Counted from the stretch's first letter, positions 11,098 through 22,677 are shown. The stretch: 64,000 bases of DNA from Monoplex corrugatus (GCA_030674185.1 JAPXFY010000012.1:778823-842822), one strand, 5' to 3'. The notes: a model not told the origin generated them from the letters alone. Made by a program: numbers and translations.

Positions 11098-14000
11098 CAT
11101 TATACAGTGATGTTTTATGATGTGTGTTGTATTGTGTAAATCACCATAAAATCAATACATTATACAGTGATGTTTTATGATGTGTGTTGTATTGTGTAAA
11201 TCACCATAAAATCAATACATTATACAGTGATGTTTTATGATGTGTGTTGTATTGTGTAAATCACCATAAAATCAATACATTATACAGTGATGTTTTATGA
11301 TGTGTGTTGTATTGTGTAAATCACCATAAAATCAATACATTATACAGTGATGTTTTATGATGTGTGTTGTATTGTGTAAATCACCATAAAATCAATACAT
11401 TATACAGTGATGTTTTATGATGTGTTGTTATTGTGTAAATCACCATAAAAATCAATACATTATACAGTGATGTTTTATGATGTGTTGTATTGTGTAAATC
11501 ACCATAAAATCAATACATTATACAGTGATGTTTTATGATGTGTTGTTATTGTGTAAATCACCATAAAATCAATACATTATACAGTGATGTTTTATGATGT
11601 GTGTTGTATTGTGTAAATCACCATAAAATCAATACATTATACAGTGATGTTTTATGATGTGTGTTGTTATTGTGTAAATCACCATAAAATCAATACATCA
11701 TACAGTGATGTTTTATGATGTGTTGTATTGTGTAAATCACCATAAAATCAATACATTATACAGTGATGTTTTATGATGTGTTGTATTGTGTAAATCACCA
11801 TAAAATCAATACATTATACAGTGATGTTTTATGATGTGTGTTGTATTGTGTAAATCACCATAAAAATCAATACATTATACAGTGATGTTTTATGATGTGT
11901 GTTGTATTGTGTAAATCACCATAAAATCAATACATTATACAGTGATGTTTTATGATGTGTGTTGTATTGTGTAAATCACCATAAAATCAATACATTATAC
12001 AGTAATGTTTTATGATGTGTTGTTATTGTGTAAATCACCATAAAATCAATACATTATACAGTGATGTTTTATGATGTGTTGTATTGTGTAAATCACCATA
12101 AAATCAATACATTATACAGTGATGTTTTATGATGTGTGTTGTATTGTGTAAATCACCATAAAATCAATACATTATACAGTGATGTTTTATGATGTGTTGT
12201 TATTGTGTAAATCACCATAAAATCAATACATTATACAGTGATGTTTTATGATGTGTGTTGTATTGTGTAAATCACCATAAAATCAATACATTATACAGTG
12301 ATGTTTTATGATGTGTGTTGTATTGTGTAAATCACCATAAAATCAATACATTATACAATGATGTTTTATGATGTGTGTTGTTATTGTGTAAATCACCATA
12401 AAATCAATACATTATACAGTGATGTTTTATGATGTGTGTTGTTATTGTGTAAATCACCATAAAATCAATACATTATACAGTGATGTTTTATGATGTGTGT
12501 TGTATTGTGTAAATCACCATAAAATCAATACATTATACAGTGATGTTTTATGATGTGTTGTATTGTGTAAATCACCATAAAATCAATACATTATACAGTG
12601 ATGTTTTATGATGTGTGTTGTTATTGTGTAAATCACCATAAAATCAATACATTATACAGTGATGTTTTATGATGTGTGTTGTATTGTGTAAATCACCATA
12701 AAATCAATACATTATACAGTGATGTTTTATGATGTGTGTTGTATTGTGTAAATCACCATAAAATCAATACATTATACAGTGATGTTTTATGATGTGTTGT
12801 ATTGTGTAAATCACCATAAAATCAATACATTATACAGTGATGTTTTATGATGTGTTGTTATTGTGTAAATCACCATAAAATCAATACATTATACAGTGAT
12901 GTTTTATGATGTGTGTTGTTATTGTGTAAATCACCATAAAATCAATACATTATACAGTGATGTTTTATGATGTGTTGTTATTGTGTAAATCACCATAAAA
13001 TCAATACATTATACAGTGATGTTTTATGATGTGTTGTTATTGTGTAAATCACCATAAAATCAATACATTATACAGTGATGTTTTATGATGTGTGTTGTTA
13101 TTGTGTAAATCACCATAAAATCAATACATTATACAGTGATGTTTTATGATGTGTGTTGTATTGTGTAAATCATCATAAAATCAATACATTATACAGTGAT
13201 GTTTTATGATGTGTGTTGTATTGTGTAAATCACCATAAAATCAATACATTATACAGTGATGTTTTATGATGTGTGTTGTATTGTGTAAATCACCATAAAA
13301 TCAATACATTATACAGTGATGTTTTATGATGTGTGTTGTTATTGTGTAAATCACCATAAAATCAATACATTATACAGTGATGTTTTATGATGTGTGTTGT
13401 ATTGTGTAAATCACCATAAAATCAATACATTATACAGTGATGTTTTATGATGTGTTGTTATTGTGTAAATCACCATAAAATCAATACATTATACAGTGAT
13501 GTTTTATGATGTGTGTTGTTATTGTGTAAATCACCATAAAATCAATACATTATACAGTGATGTTTTATGATGTGTGTTGTTATTGTGTAAATCACCATAA
13601 AATCAATACATTATACAGTGATGTTTTATGATGTGTGTTGTATTGTGTAAATCATCATAAAATCAATACATTATACAGTGATGTTTTATGATGTGTGTTG
13701 TATTGTGTAAATCACCATAAAATCAATACATTATACAATGATGTTTTATGATGTGTGTTGTATTGTGTAAATCACCATAAAATCAATACATTATACAGTG
13801 ATGTTTTATGATGTGTGTTGTATTGTGTAAATCACCATAAAATCAATACATTATACAGTGATGTTTTATGATGTGTTGTATTGTGTAAATCACCATAAAA
13901 TCAATACATTATACAGTGATTGTTTTATGATGTGTTGTATTGTGTAAATCACCATAAAATCAATACATTATACAGTGATGTTTTATGATGTGTTGTTATT

Positions 14001-16071
14001 GTGTAAATCACCATAAAATCAATACATTATACAGTGATGTTTTATGATGTGTGTTGTTATTGTGTAAATCACCATAAAATCAATACATTATACAGTGATG
14101 TTTTATGATGTGTTGTTATTGTGTAAATCACCATAAAATCAATACATTATACAGTGATGTTTTATGATGTGTGTTGTATTGTGTAAATCATCATAAAATC
14201 AATACATTATACAGTGATGTTTTATGATGTGTGTTGTATTGTGTAAATCACCATAAAATCAATACATTATACAATGATGTTTTATGATGTGTGTTGTATT
14301 GTGTAAATCACCATAAAATCAATACATTATACAGTGATGTTTTATGATGTGTGTTGTATTGTGTAAATCACCATAAAATCAATACATTATACAGTGATGT
14401 TTTATGATGTGTGTTGTATTGTGTAAATCACCATAAAATCAATACATTATACAGTGATGTTTTATGATGTGTTGTATTGTGTAAATCACCATAAAATCAA
14501 TACATTATACAGTGATGTTTTATATGTTGTTGTTATGTGTAAATCACCATAAAATCAATACATTATACAGTGATGTTTTATGATGTGTGTTGTTATTGTG
14601 TAAATCACCATAAAATCAATACATTATACAGTGATGTTTTATGATGTGTTGTTATTGTGTAAATCACCATAAAATCAATACATTATACAGTGATGTTTTA
14701 TGATGTGTGTTGTATTGTGTAAATCACCATAAAATCAATACATTATACAGTGATGTTTTATGATGTGTGTTGTATTGTGTAAATCACCATAAAATCAATA
14801 CATTATACAGTGATGTTTTATGATGTGTGTTGTATTGTGTAAATCACCATAAAATCAATACATGATACAGTGATGTTTTATGATGTGTGTTGTTATTGTG
14901 TAAATCACCATAAAATCAATACATGATACAGTGATGTTTTATGATGTGTGTTGTTATTGTGTAAATCACCATAAAATCAATACATTATACAGTGATGTTT
15001 TATGATGTGTGTTGTATTGTGTAAATCACCATAAAATCAATACATTATACAGTGATGTTTTATGATGTGTGTTGTATTGTGTAAATCACCATAAAATCAA
15101 TACATTATACAGTGATGTTTTATGATGTGTGTTGTATTGTGTAAATCACCATAAAATCAATACATTATACAGTGATGTTTTATGATGTGTGTTGTTATTG
15201 TGTAAATCACCATAAAATCAATACATTATACAGTGATGTTTTATGATGTGTGTTGTATTGTGTAAATCACCATAAAATCAATACATTATACAGTGATGTT
15301 TTATGATGTGTGTTTGTATTGTGTAAATCACCATAAAATCAATACATTATACAGTGATGTTTTATGATGTGTGTTGTTATTGTGTAAATCACCATAAAAT
15401 CAATACATTATACAGTGATGTTTTATGATGTGTTGTTATTGTGTAAATCACCATAAAATCAATACATTATACAGTGATGTTTTATGATGTGTGTTGTATT
15501 GTGTAAATCACCATAAAATCAATACATTATACAGTGATGTTTTATGATGTGTGTTGTATTGTGTAAATCACCATAAAATCAATACATTATACAGTGATGT
15601 TTTATGATGTGTGTTGTATTGTGTAAATCACCATAAAATCAATACATTATACAGTGATGTTTTATGATGTGTGTTGTATTGTGTAAATCACCATAAAATC
15701 AATACATTATACAGTGATGTTTTATGATGTGTGTTGTATTGTGTAAATCACCATAAAATCAATACATTATACAGTGATGTTTTATGATGTGTTGTATTGT
15801 GTAAATCACCATAAAATCAATACATTATACAGTGATGTTTTATGATGTGTGTTGTATTGTGTAAATCACCATAAAATCAATACATTATACAGTGATGTTT
15901 TATGATGTGTTGTATTGTGTAAATCACCATAAAATCAATACATTATACAGTGATGTTTAATGATGTGTGTTGTATTGTGTATTTCACCATAAAATCAATA
16001 CATTATACAGTGACGTTTTATGATGTGTGTTGTATTGTGTAAATCACCATAAAATCAATACATTATACAAG
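11098..16071. repeat. 60-bp tandem array, ~84 copies (intron 1)
   Basis: The unit joins ACATTATACAGTGATGTTTT, ATGATGTGTGTTGTATTGTG and TAAATCACCATAAAATCAAT. Most variation is at one site, where GTGTGTTGTATTG alternates with GTGTTGTATTG, GTGTTGTTATTG and GTGTGTTGTTATTG. The first five units are identical. It is nearly 5 kb of SLC25A21 intron 1. Confidence 0.97.
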
Positions 16072-16109
16072 TATGTGAATGACATTGCACATGTCTGTGT
16101 GACCACCTC

Positions 16110-16375
16110 AACATGTATATCCTGCCTTGCCTTTTCATTCACTTTCTGATATTACTTGTTTACAAAGTCCTCAATACAGACGTTCCACAGCCTATTACCA
16201 CCTCAATACAGACGTTCCACAGCCCATTACCGCCTCAATACAGACGTTCCACAGCCCATTACCGCTCTCTTTCTGTGTCTGGTCCATGCAACTGGAACAA
16301 GCTTCCCCTGTCTGTTCAACAGTCACGTACTCTGTCTTCTTTCAAGTCTGACTTGATGACATACAAAACAAGTGT
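16110..16375 (+). mobile_element. Decayed L2/CR1-like LINE fragment with a 32-bp triplication
   Basis: The plus strand reads SLSVSGPCNWNKLPLSVQQS then RTLSSFKSDLMTY, matching the C-terminal block of the LINEs at 842-1774 and 21081-22145. Just upstream, a unit containing AATACAGACGTTCCACAGCC is repeated three times (about 16172-16262). The element is a fragment only. Confidence 0.75.
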
Positions 16376-16384
16376 GACTGCCTA

Positions 16385-17520
16385 CGTTCAAGCAAACAGG
16401 AACCAGAAAGAAAAAACACACACGAAAAAAGAATCAGAATGCGTATTTTATACAACCAGACAAGACAGGCACACATTTTCATCCAATTGGCCTTTGTCAA
16501 GCGTAGATGTAAGTCTGACGAGGGTTCGCTGAACCGATCAGGCCTAACAAAAAGTAAGTGAAATTCCTTGATGGATAATATTCGTTTAGGCGTGATATGT
16601 GTAAATTATAATAAGATTGTGCCTATTATAATTTCTCAAAAACAATGGTCATAAAAGATGTAAGATCACAAACGAACAAACACCAAGTACAAAACATAGG
16701 AGAAAAAGACTGAAACTTCCCTGCTGCTTGGTCCAGTGTCAGTTTTTCTCCTAATTTTTGTTTTTCTTGTTTGTTTGTTTGTTTGTTTGTGATCTTACAT
16801 TTACGCTTGACAAAGGCCCAGTTGGCCGAAAATTTGTGCCTGTCTTGTCTGGTTGTATTAAATACGCGTTCTGATTCTTTTTGCGTGTTTTTTCTGGTTC
16901 CTTCTTGAAGACATACCTTTCTGTCCAGCAGTGATTTCCCACAGGTCTGTATGTGTCCACCCTTTTGTCCTACTCTCCTTGTATCCTGCCCATCCCAGGT
17001 TACAGGCGCTTTGTTCCCTTAAGGTTTTGTGTTGTGAATGAATGTCTGAGTAAATTATGATAGTGTGCACTTTCAAAACAAGTGTGACTGCCCGCACCCA
17101 AGCAAACATGAACCAGAAGAACAAGAAAACCAATATAACTTATAAGCGCGTATCCAACGAGACAAAACAAAACAAGCGCAAATTTTCGGCCAACTAGCCT
17201 TTGTCAAGCGCGAACGCACGGTCACAAACAGATCACAAACCATTTCTTACCCACTGGACGAGGCGGCAGGGAAGTTTTTAGTCTCGTTTTTATTATCCAT
17301 TGTTTGGTGTCTGTGATCTGTTTGTGACCGTGCGTTTGCGCTTGACAGAATCCATTTCTTACCCACTGGACGAGGCGGCAGGGAAGTTTTTAGTCCTGTT
17401 TTTATTATCCATTGTTTGGTGTCTGTGATCTGTTTGTGACCGTGCGTTCGCGCTTGACAAAGGCTAGTTGGCCGAAAATTTGCGCTTGTTTTGTTTTGTC
17501 TCGGATACGTGCTTAGTGTG
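16385..17520. mobile_element. Cluster of inverted interspersed repeats with the TTGACAAAGGCC hairpin
   Basis: Four copies of one repeat family lie in alternating orientation, with cores at 16475-16503 (minus), 16804-16833 (plus), 17181-17209 (minus) and 17451-17480 (plus). Each has CGCTTGACAAAGGC(C/T)AGT, then TGGCCGAAAATTTG, then a TTGT(C/T)T-rich stretch leading to TTAAATACGCG or similar. Segments of about 105 bp at 17246-17350 and 17351-17456 are direct duplicates. Function and superfamily are unknown to me. Confidence 0.65.
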
Positions 17521-17768
17521 CACTTTGATTTGATCTGTATATCAAGATTTGCTGCCCTGTGAATATCATAATTATTGTCATTTATTAGTTCCATCATCAT
17601 CATACCTATCAACATCATAATTACTATCATTTAGTTCCATCATCATCATTGCTATTATTCCTGTAAGCAGTGAAGGTGTTAAGGGGACTGACGGGACACA
17701 GCAAATCACTACAGTGAAGGTGTTAAGGGGACTGATGGGACACAACAAATCACTACCTGTGGCATGTG
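17521..17768. other. Retroelement-like tail and short duplication
   Basis: About 17517-17580 resembles the tail of the element ending near 30500 (GTGCACTTTGATTT, then TATCAAGATTTG). A unit of about 45 bp with AAGGTGTTAAGGGGACTGA is present twice at about 17665-17755. Confidence 0.5.
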
Positions 17769-17927
17769 TTAACCCTTTGACTCCTGCACTATATCCACCA
17801 ACTGCAAAAAAATTAACCTTTTGACTCCCTCACCCTATCCACCAGTTTCCAAGGGTTAAGTTTTTGCTTTGCTAGCATCATTGACAATGCAGATGGTGGT
17901 GGACAGGTATAGAGGTCAAAGGGTTAA
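17769..17927. mobile_element. TTAA palindromic MITE, long form
   Basis: Starts TTAACCCTTTGACTCCTGCA and ends GTCAAAGGGTTAA, with a second internal TTAACC...GGGTTAA pair. Member of the family best seen at 53186-53378. Confidence 0.75.
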
Positions 17928-18030
17928 CTGAGAAAAGCTGTCAACAAGGCCAGATCAGAAACATAAAGATCTGAGAAATGGCAAGAACAACACCAGTCCA
18001 CTATCATCGTCATCAACTGAGAACAAAATG

Positions 18031-18352
18031 GTTTGGTCATCTGAAGAGAACACAACGCTACCAGCTGCCTCAAGAAGTGTACAACAAAAGTATCTATGGT
18101 CATCTGAAGAGAACACAACGCTACCAGCTGCCTCAAGAAGTGTACAACAAAAGTATCTATGGTCATCTGAAGAGAACACAACGCTACCAGCTGCTCAAGA
18201 AGTGTACAACAAAAGTATCTATGGTCATCTGAAGAGAACACAACGCTACCAGCTGCCTCAAGAAGTGTACAACAAAAGTATCTATGGTCATCTGAAGAGA
18301 ACACAACGCTACCAGCTGCCTCAAGAAGTGTACAACAAAAGTATTTATATTT
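18031..18352 (+). repeat. 63-bp tandem repeat derived from LINE coding sequence
   Basis: Five copies of a 21-codon unit read GHLKRTQRYQLPQEVYNKSI on the plus strand. The preceding unique part (about 17978-18030) reads HQLRTKWFGHLKR. The pattern W(F/Y)GH(L/V).R....LP..V is typical of the C-terminal region of non-LTR retrotransposon polyproteins. One copy lacks CC (near 18191), which shifts the frame. Confidence 0.85.
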
Positions 18353-18602
18353 AAAGCATGAGGCAGGCCAAGGAAAACGTTTTTCAGATCATAGCATTTA
18401 ACTAAGAGATTGTGACCAAGGAAAATTCTGTCTGATGATACAAAGGAGACTAATGTCACATACATCTAGAGCTCCTTGCCAGGCCTTCCAGCTGGCCACT
18501 GACTGTCAACACTCTCTCCCCATAACACCCATGTTGGCCATGATAGTAGTTCTAAGTGGACAGATAAAAGAAGGAGAAAAAGATTGCACCGATTACAAAA
18601 AC
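18353..18602. other. SLC25A21 intron 1 spacer
   Basis: No recognisable coding or repeat content apart from the TTAA element that follows. Confidence 0.4.
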
Positions 18603-18748
18603 TTAACCCTTTCACTCCCTTAAAGGCTCATCCTATCCTGCAGGAAGCTGGTGAATAGGATGAGAGTGAAAGGGTTAAGTTTTTGCTTTGTTAGCATGGT
18701 TGATAGTGCAGGATGCAGCTGGACAGTGTGCGGGAGTCAAAGGGTTAA
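18603..18748. mobile_element. TTAA palindromic MITE, long form, degraded
   Basis: Starts TTAACCCTTTCACTCCC and ends GCGGGAGTCAAAGGGTTAA. The central CCTGCAGGAAGCTGGT is retained, but the left inner arm is shortened. It lies 102 bp from the exon 1 donor, inside intron 1. Confidence 0.75.
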
Positions 18749-18850
18749 GCCTAAAGCCTTGGCATGATCATTGCGATGTCGGAGCAGAACGCCAGAGGCG
18801 CTCAAAGTTCAATGAACAAGAAAGATCATCCATGATGATCAATAAATCAC

Positions 18851-18935
18851 CTGCACATCCTCCTGCTACAAACTGCATGGCGGCTAAAGCTGCAGGAGAG
18901 AACTCCTTGGGCGTTTTAACAACGGGAGTAGTCAT
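18851..18935 (-). CDS. SLC25A21: SLC25A21 coding exon 1 with start codon
   Basis: Reading the minus strand from the ATG at 18935 gives a short N-terminus, MTTPVVKTPKEFSPAALAAM, followed by QFVAGGCAG, and then a donor (GCAG followed by GTGATT). The motif (Q)xVAGG.AG is the usual start of the first transmembrane helix in this carrier family, and it runs straight into GFVEVSIMHPLD of exon 2. The exon has 28 codons plus one base, which is the phase exon 2 needs. As expected for mitochondrial carriers, there is no cleavable presequence. The 5' untranslated region and promoter should lie just above 18935, in the divergent intergenic region. The start is chosen as the first ATG in frame that gives the family's usual N-terminal length. 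Confidence 0.88.
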
Positions 18936-20856
18936 GTCGTTGGCTTTTACACTGCCCCCAAAGATTGTCGAGGTCGGAACACGTCAGGGCGTCTGCTCTC
19001 AGGATAGACAACTCTAATCAATCGGGAGTAGTTTGAAAAATATTTATTTGTTGATAAAATATACCAAATCCTACGAATACATATATTAGATTTTCTTTGC
19101 AAAAACATATAAAATTTACTTATTATTCATTTTTATCAAAAAGTAACATTTGCGGAAAAACACAAGCTAAAGAATATCAAAATATATAATTACGTCCACG
19201 GGAGCTCCCTCGAGGGGAGACGACTTGTTATCAGTGTTAACCCGTGTCCAAAGCAGCAAGGAATAGCACCGGAAAATCTAATGTTTGCCAGGTTATCTCC
19301 TTTATTTCAGTATGTTTTCAATCGTGTTGTAATGTTTGGAATTCTATAACTGTCACTGTTTGTCAGATGAATGGCTTTCGTGTCAGAGACTATTCGGCTA
19401 CTATTCCACTGAACATATTTGCCCTTTCTTGTCATTGCATAGTCTATGATATGATAGTATTGCCGATAGTATTGCCGTTTGGACTGGAGCCTTTCGGAAT
19501 CGGTCTTAAGTTAATTCAGTAGTCGTTTGGTCCATGTGCTAAGGTCCCATAGGCCTTACGTAAGTCAGCTATGTGTTCAAAAGCAAACATTTAAAAGAAC
19601 TGTGTATCTCACGATCACGATCCGATGTGTGTGTGTATGTGTGTTTGTGTGTGTGTGTCACTGTGTGGTGTGTGTGTCACTGTGTGTGTGTGTGTGTGTG
19701 TTTAAAGCAGGTGGGTGGATAAGTGGGCATATATATATATGTCTACAGATGTGTGCGCATCCATCGTTTCATGTGTGTGTATAAATTTAGTGCTGTTGTA
19801 GTGTTGATTCCATATGTTACATTTGTCCATAACAACATTGTATATGACATCATGTCATGTAGGAGCAGATGCTTTCTTAGACAGATCAGTCATTCGGTTT
19901 GATTTTTTGTTGTTGTTGTTTTGTTTTTTGTGTGTTTGTTTGGTTGTTTCAATTTTTTTTATTTTCTTTGTGTGCGTGTGTGTGTGTCTGTGTGTGTGTG
20001 TGTGTGTATCAGTTTTTTATTTTCTTTGTTGTATGCTTGATTAATCTGATTGTTATTTATAATTGGCTTATTTTTCATTACACAGATTGTGAAAAAAACA
20101 TTTTTTTACCTATATAGTGCAAAGGCTAAATGTAAAAAAAATGTACTTGTTGCATATTCTTTAACTTTTACTAATTAATACATAATTTTGGCTTAACCTA
20201 CCTTGGCTTGGCTGGGGTTGTTTTGTTTTTAGTTGATTTTTTCCAATATACAAATAAAAACAAAAAATAATATAACGTAGTTAATCTTACTTTCATGTTC
20301 ATTGTGTGGCATCAGAAAGATTGATATTGACATTGTTGACAAGACTATGGGAAACGAAAATCTAAAAATATCATATTCAGGCTTAGCTTGACTTGGCTCA
20401 GTTCAGCTCAGCTCAGCTTGGCTCACCTCCAAGGTGCAGCAGCAAGAATTTCAGATGTACTAAGGTTGGTCTAGTCTTTGATATTTGCCACCCAGCTCTT
20501 CTTCTGTCAGCTTCGGCAATGGCCTCCTTCCTGGTTATCCAGATGGTTGTTTTGGACATTGTGTCATGACAGATCTATGACATGACCAAACTAAGCAACT
20601 TTTTTAGCAAGTATGCATCATTTCACAGTTGTTGAAGCAGTACCTATGGGCTGAATAAGGTGATGATCTTGTGTACAGAATATTGTTGATATTACTTATT
20701 ACTATTAGCATTAAAAAATGTTATCATTGTTTTGATGGCCCACATATCTGAAGATGATAATATATTACTTGTGTATTACGTTTGAGGATCGACAAAGTAG
20801 CACAGAAAAGTCAAGACCAGGGAAAATGGAGGAGATTTGTTGTGGCATCTACTGCT
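18936..20856. promoter_or_regulatory. Divergent intergenic region between SLC25A21 and MRPS12
   Basis: The 5' ends of both genes should lie in or near this stretch: SLC25A21 transcription leaves to the left from just above 18935 and MRPS12 to the right. An AT-rich block at 19030-19190 contains ATATATAAT at about 19181, followed by a GC-richer stretch (GGAGCTCCCTCGAGG). TG-rich microsatellites lie at 19628-19700 and 19970-20010. No start site can be fixed from sequence alone. No protein-coding frame here looks real. Confidence 0.4.
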
Positions 20857-20964
20857 ATACAATACAATACAATACAATATTTTATTTATATAGCGCAAAA
20901 TCTTGATAAAATCAAATCTAAGCGCTAAAACAGACACACACGCACGCACGCACACACACACGCA

Positions 20965-20996
<32 letters not shown>

Positions 20997-20998
20997 CA

Positions 20999-21048
<50 letters not shown>

Positions 21049-21080
21049 CTATAAATGGGGAGAAAGAATAAAAGCAATAG
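20857..21080 (-). mobile_element. L2/CR1-like LINE 3' end, interrupted by the next element
   Basis: The reverse strand matches the LINE 3' untranslated region: CCCCATTTATAG, a TG/CG tract, AGCGCTTAGATTTGATTTTA, then a (TATTG)n tail at 20857-20880. Its upstream continuation (TTATAGAGAGCATAGC on the plus strand) resumes at 22146-22168, so another LINE copy has inserted into it. Confidence 0.8.
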
Positions 21081-22145
21081 ACCAGCTTAATGACGACAAA
21101 ACAGAAGCTATCCTCATTGGCACCCGTCAGAAACTTTCTCAGCTGCCTCCTCTTTCTCTCCCATTATGTAACACATCAGTCCCAATTTCTGATTCAGCTA
21201 AAAACCTTGGTGTCTGCATTGACTCTACCCTCTCCATGAACAACTTTGTTTCTCAAACTGCCAGATCCTGCTACTATCATCTCCATCGTATAAGGCTGAT
21301 CAGGAAGTATCTCTCTGTCGAAACAACTGCAAAACTCGTTCTCTCCTTCATAATGTCTCGCATTGACTATTGCAATTCACTCCTGTCTGGTCTTCCTGCC
21401 TCCACCATTCACATCCTACAGCGCATTCAAAACAATGCTGTACGCCTTGTACTCAAAAAGAAAAAAGCTGACCACATATCTCCTCTCCTGGCACAACTTC
21501 ACTGGCTCCCTGTATCAAAGCGCATACAGTACAAACTAGACACCATGTGCTACAAAAGCCTCAATAACGCAGCCCCCGATTACCTGTCAAGCCTACTTGA
21601 GATCTATGTTCCCTCACGTACCCTCCGCTCTGCCTCTGATCCTCTGACTTTTCGCTTTCCACGCACTAAGCTCAATACCTATGGTCCACGAGCCTTCTCT
21701 GTTTCTGGTCCACTCTCCTGGAACAAACTTCCTCTCTCAGTCCGTCAGCAACCTACTTTTGTCTCCTTCAAGTCCGCTCTCAAAACTCACCTTTTCTCCT
21801 CCGCATAAAATCCTAACCTCACTCAACCCCCCCCCCCCCCCCCCCCCCCCCCTCTGCAGCCTGTCTCCGCTCGGAGGGAATCACATGGTTATAATATATA
21901 ATTGTATGCTATGCTCTCTATAATTTTCCATTGCTTTTATTCTTGCTTTTATTTGCTTTTATTCTTTCTCCCCATTTATAGCCATGCGTGTGTGTGGGGT
22001 GTGTGTGTGTGTGTCTGTGTGTGTGCGTGCGTGTGTGTGCGTGCGTGCGTGTGTGCGTGCTTGCGTGTGTGTCTGCTTCAGCGCTTAGATTTGATTTTAT
22101 CAAGATTTTGCGCTATATAAATATTGTAATTATTATTATTATTAT
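21081..22145 (+). mobile_element. L2/CR1-like LINE, 5' truncated, inserted in a sister copy
   Basis: An open frame of about 240 codons runs from QLNDDKTEAILIGTRQ through NLGVCIDSTLSMN, SRIDYCNSLLSGLP, HWLPVSKRIQYKLD and SVSGPLSWNKLPLSVR to FSSA-stop at 21808. This is the C-terminal region of a non-LTR reverse transcriptase polyprotein; the catalytic YxDD part is missing because of the truncation. The 3' untranslated region has about 25 C in a row (21828-21852), then a TG/CG tract and an (ATT)n tail. The protein is almost identical to the copy at 842-1774, so both may be recent insertions. The N-terminal His/Thr-rich reading in this frame comes from the older inverted copy, not from the element. 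Confidence 0.9.
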
Positions 22146-22243
22146 AAAATTATAGAGAGCATAGCTAGCAACAAACATGAAGATGCTGATGGGTAACTTG
22201 TGTATTAAAATAATTATGTGTGCAGGTGACAGTGACAGTGACC

Positions 22244-22364
22244 ATGTTTCAGCTGTTGAGTGGACTGGGGCGAGTGGCATGTAGCTATGCCCACAACTTG
22301 CCACGACTCACACCCACACTGTCCTCCATGCACAGTGCTACACGTTCAGCATCCTTCCTGTCTG
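22244..22364 (+). CDS. MRPS12: MRPS12 coding exon 1 (mitochondrial targeting region)
   Basis: This exon gives the N-terminal presequence of mitochondrial ribosomal protein S12 (uS12m). It starts MFQLLSGLGRVACSYAHNL and continues PRLTPTLSSMHSATRSASFL. It is rich in Ser, Thr, Arg and Leu, with no acidic residue in this stretch, as expected of a matrix-targeting signal. A likely acceptor (TGTGCAG) lies at 22219-22225, so the exon probably begins at 22226 with a short 5' UTR segment and a further noncoding exon upstream. The donor is TCTG followed by GTTAGT. It contributes 40 codons plus one base (G), which joins GA at the start of exon 2 to give a glycine codon. Identification rests on phase and on the conserved second exon, because presequences are poorly conserved. 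Confidence 0.75.
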
Positions 22365-22566
22365 GTTAGTATGCGGGTACATATTTTTCTTCCTATAAAC
22401 TTTTTGTAATTAGTAATACTACTAATAGTCATATATTATCTGTTGTTGCAACATTACAGTACTGGCTCAGTAACAGCCACCATGCTAGCCATTAATGTAT
22501 CGGGCATGTGTTCGCATGTGCATGCGAGTACGTTTTTGTTTTCTTGTGTGTGTGTGTGTGTGTGTC

Positions 22567-22623
<57 letters not shown>

Positions 22624-22636
22624 CTGTGTGTGTGTC

Positions 22637-22677
<41 letters not shown>

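Noticed and set aside
10351..11139. Gln/Ser/Val-rich frames (repeats of QCQQSVSTV)
   Set aside because: All three frames of a 13-bp tandem repeat read the same peptide; this is satellite sequence within SLC25A21 intron 1.
20903..21080. His/Thr-rich N-terminus of the 301-codon frame at 20903-21808
   Set aside because: It is translated CA microsatellite from an inverted LINE 3' UTR. The real element starts at about 21081.
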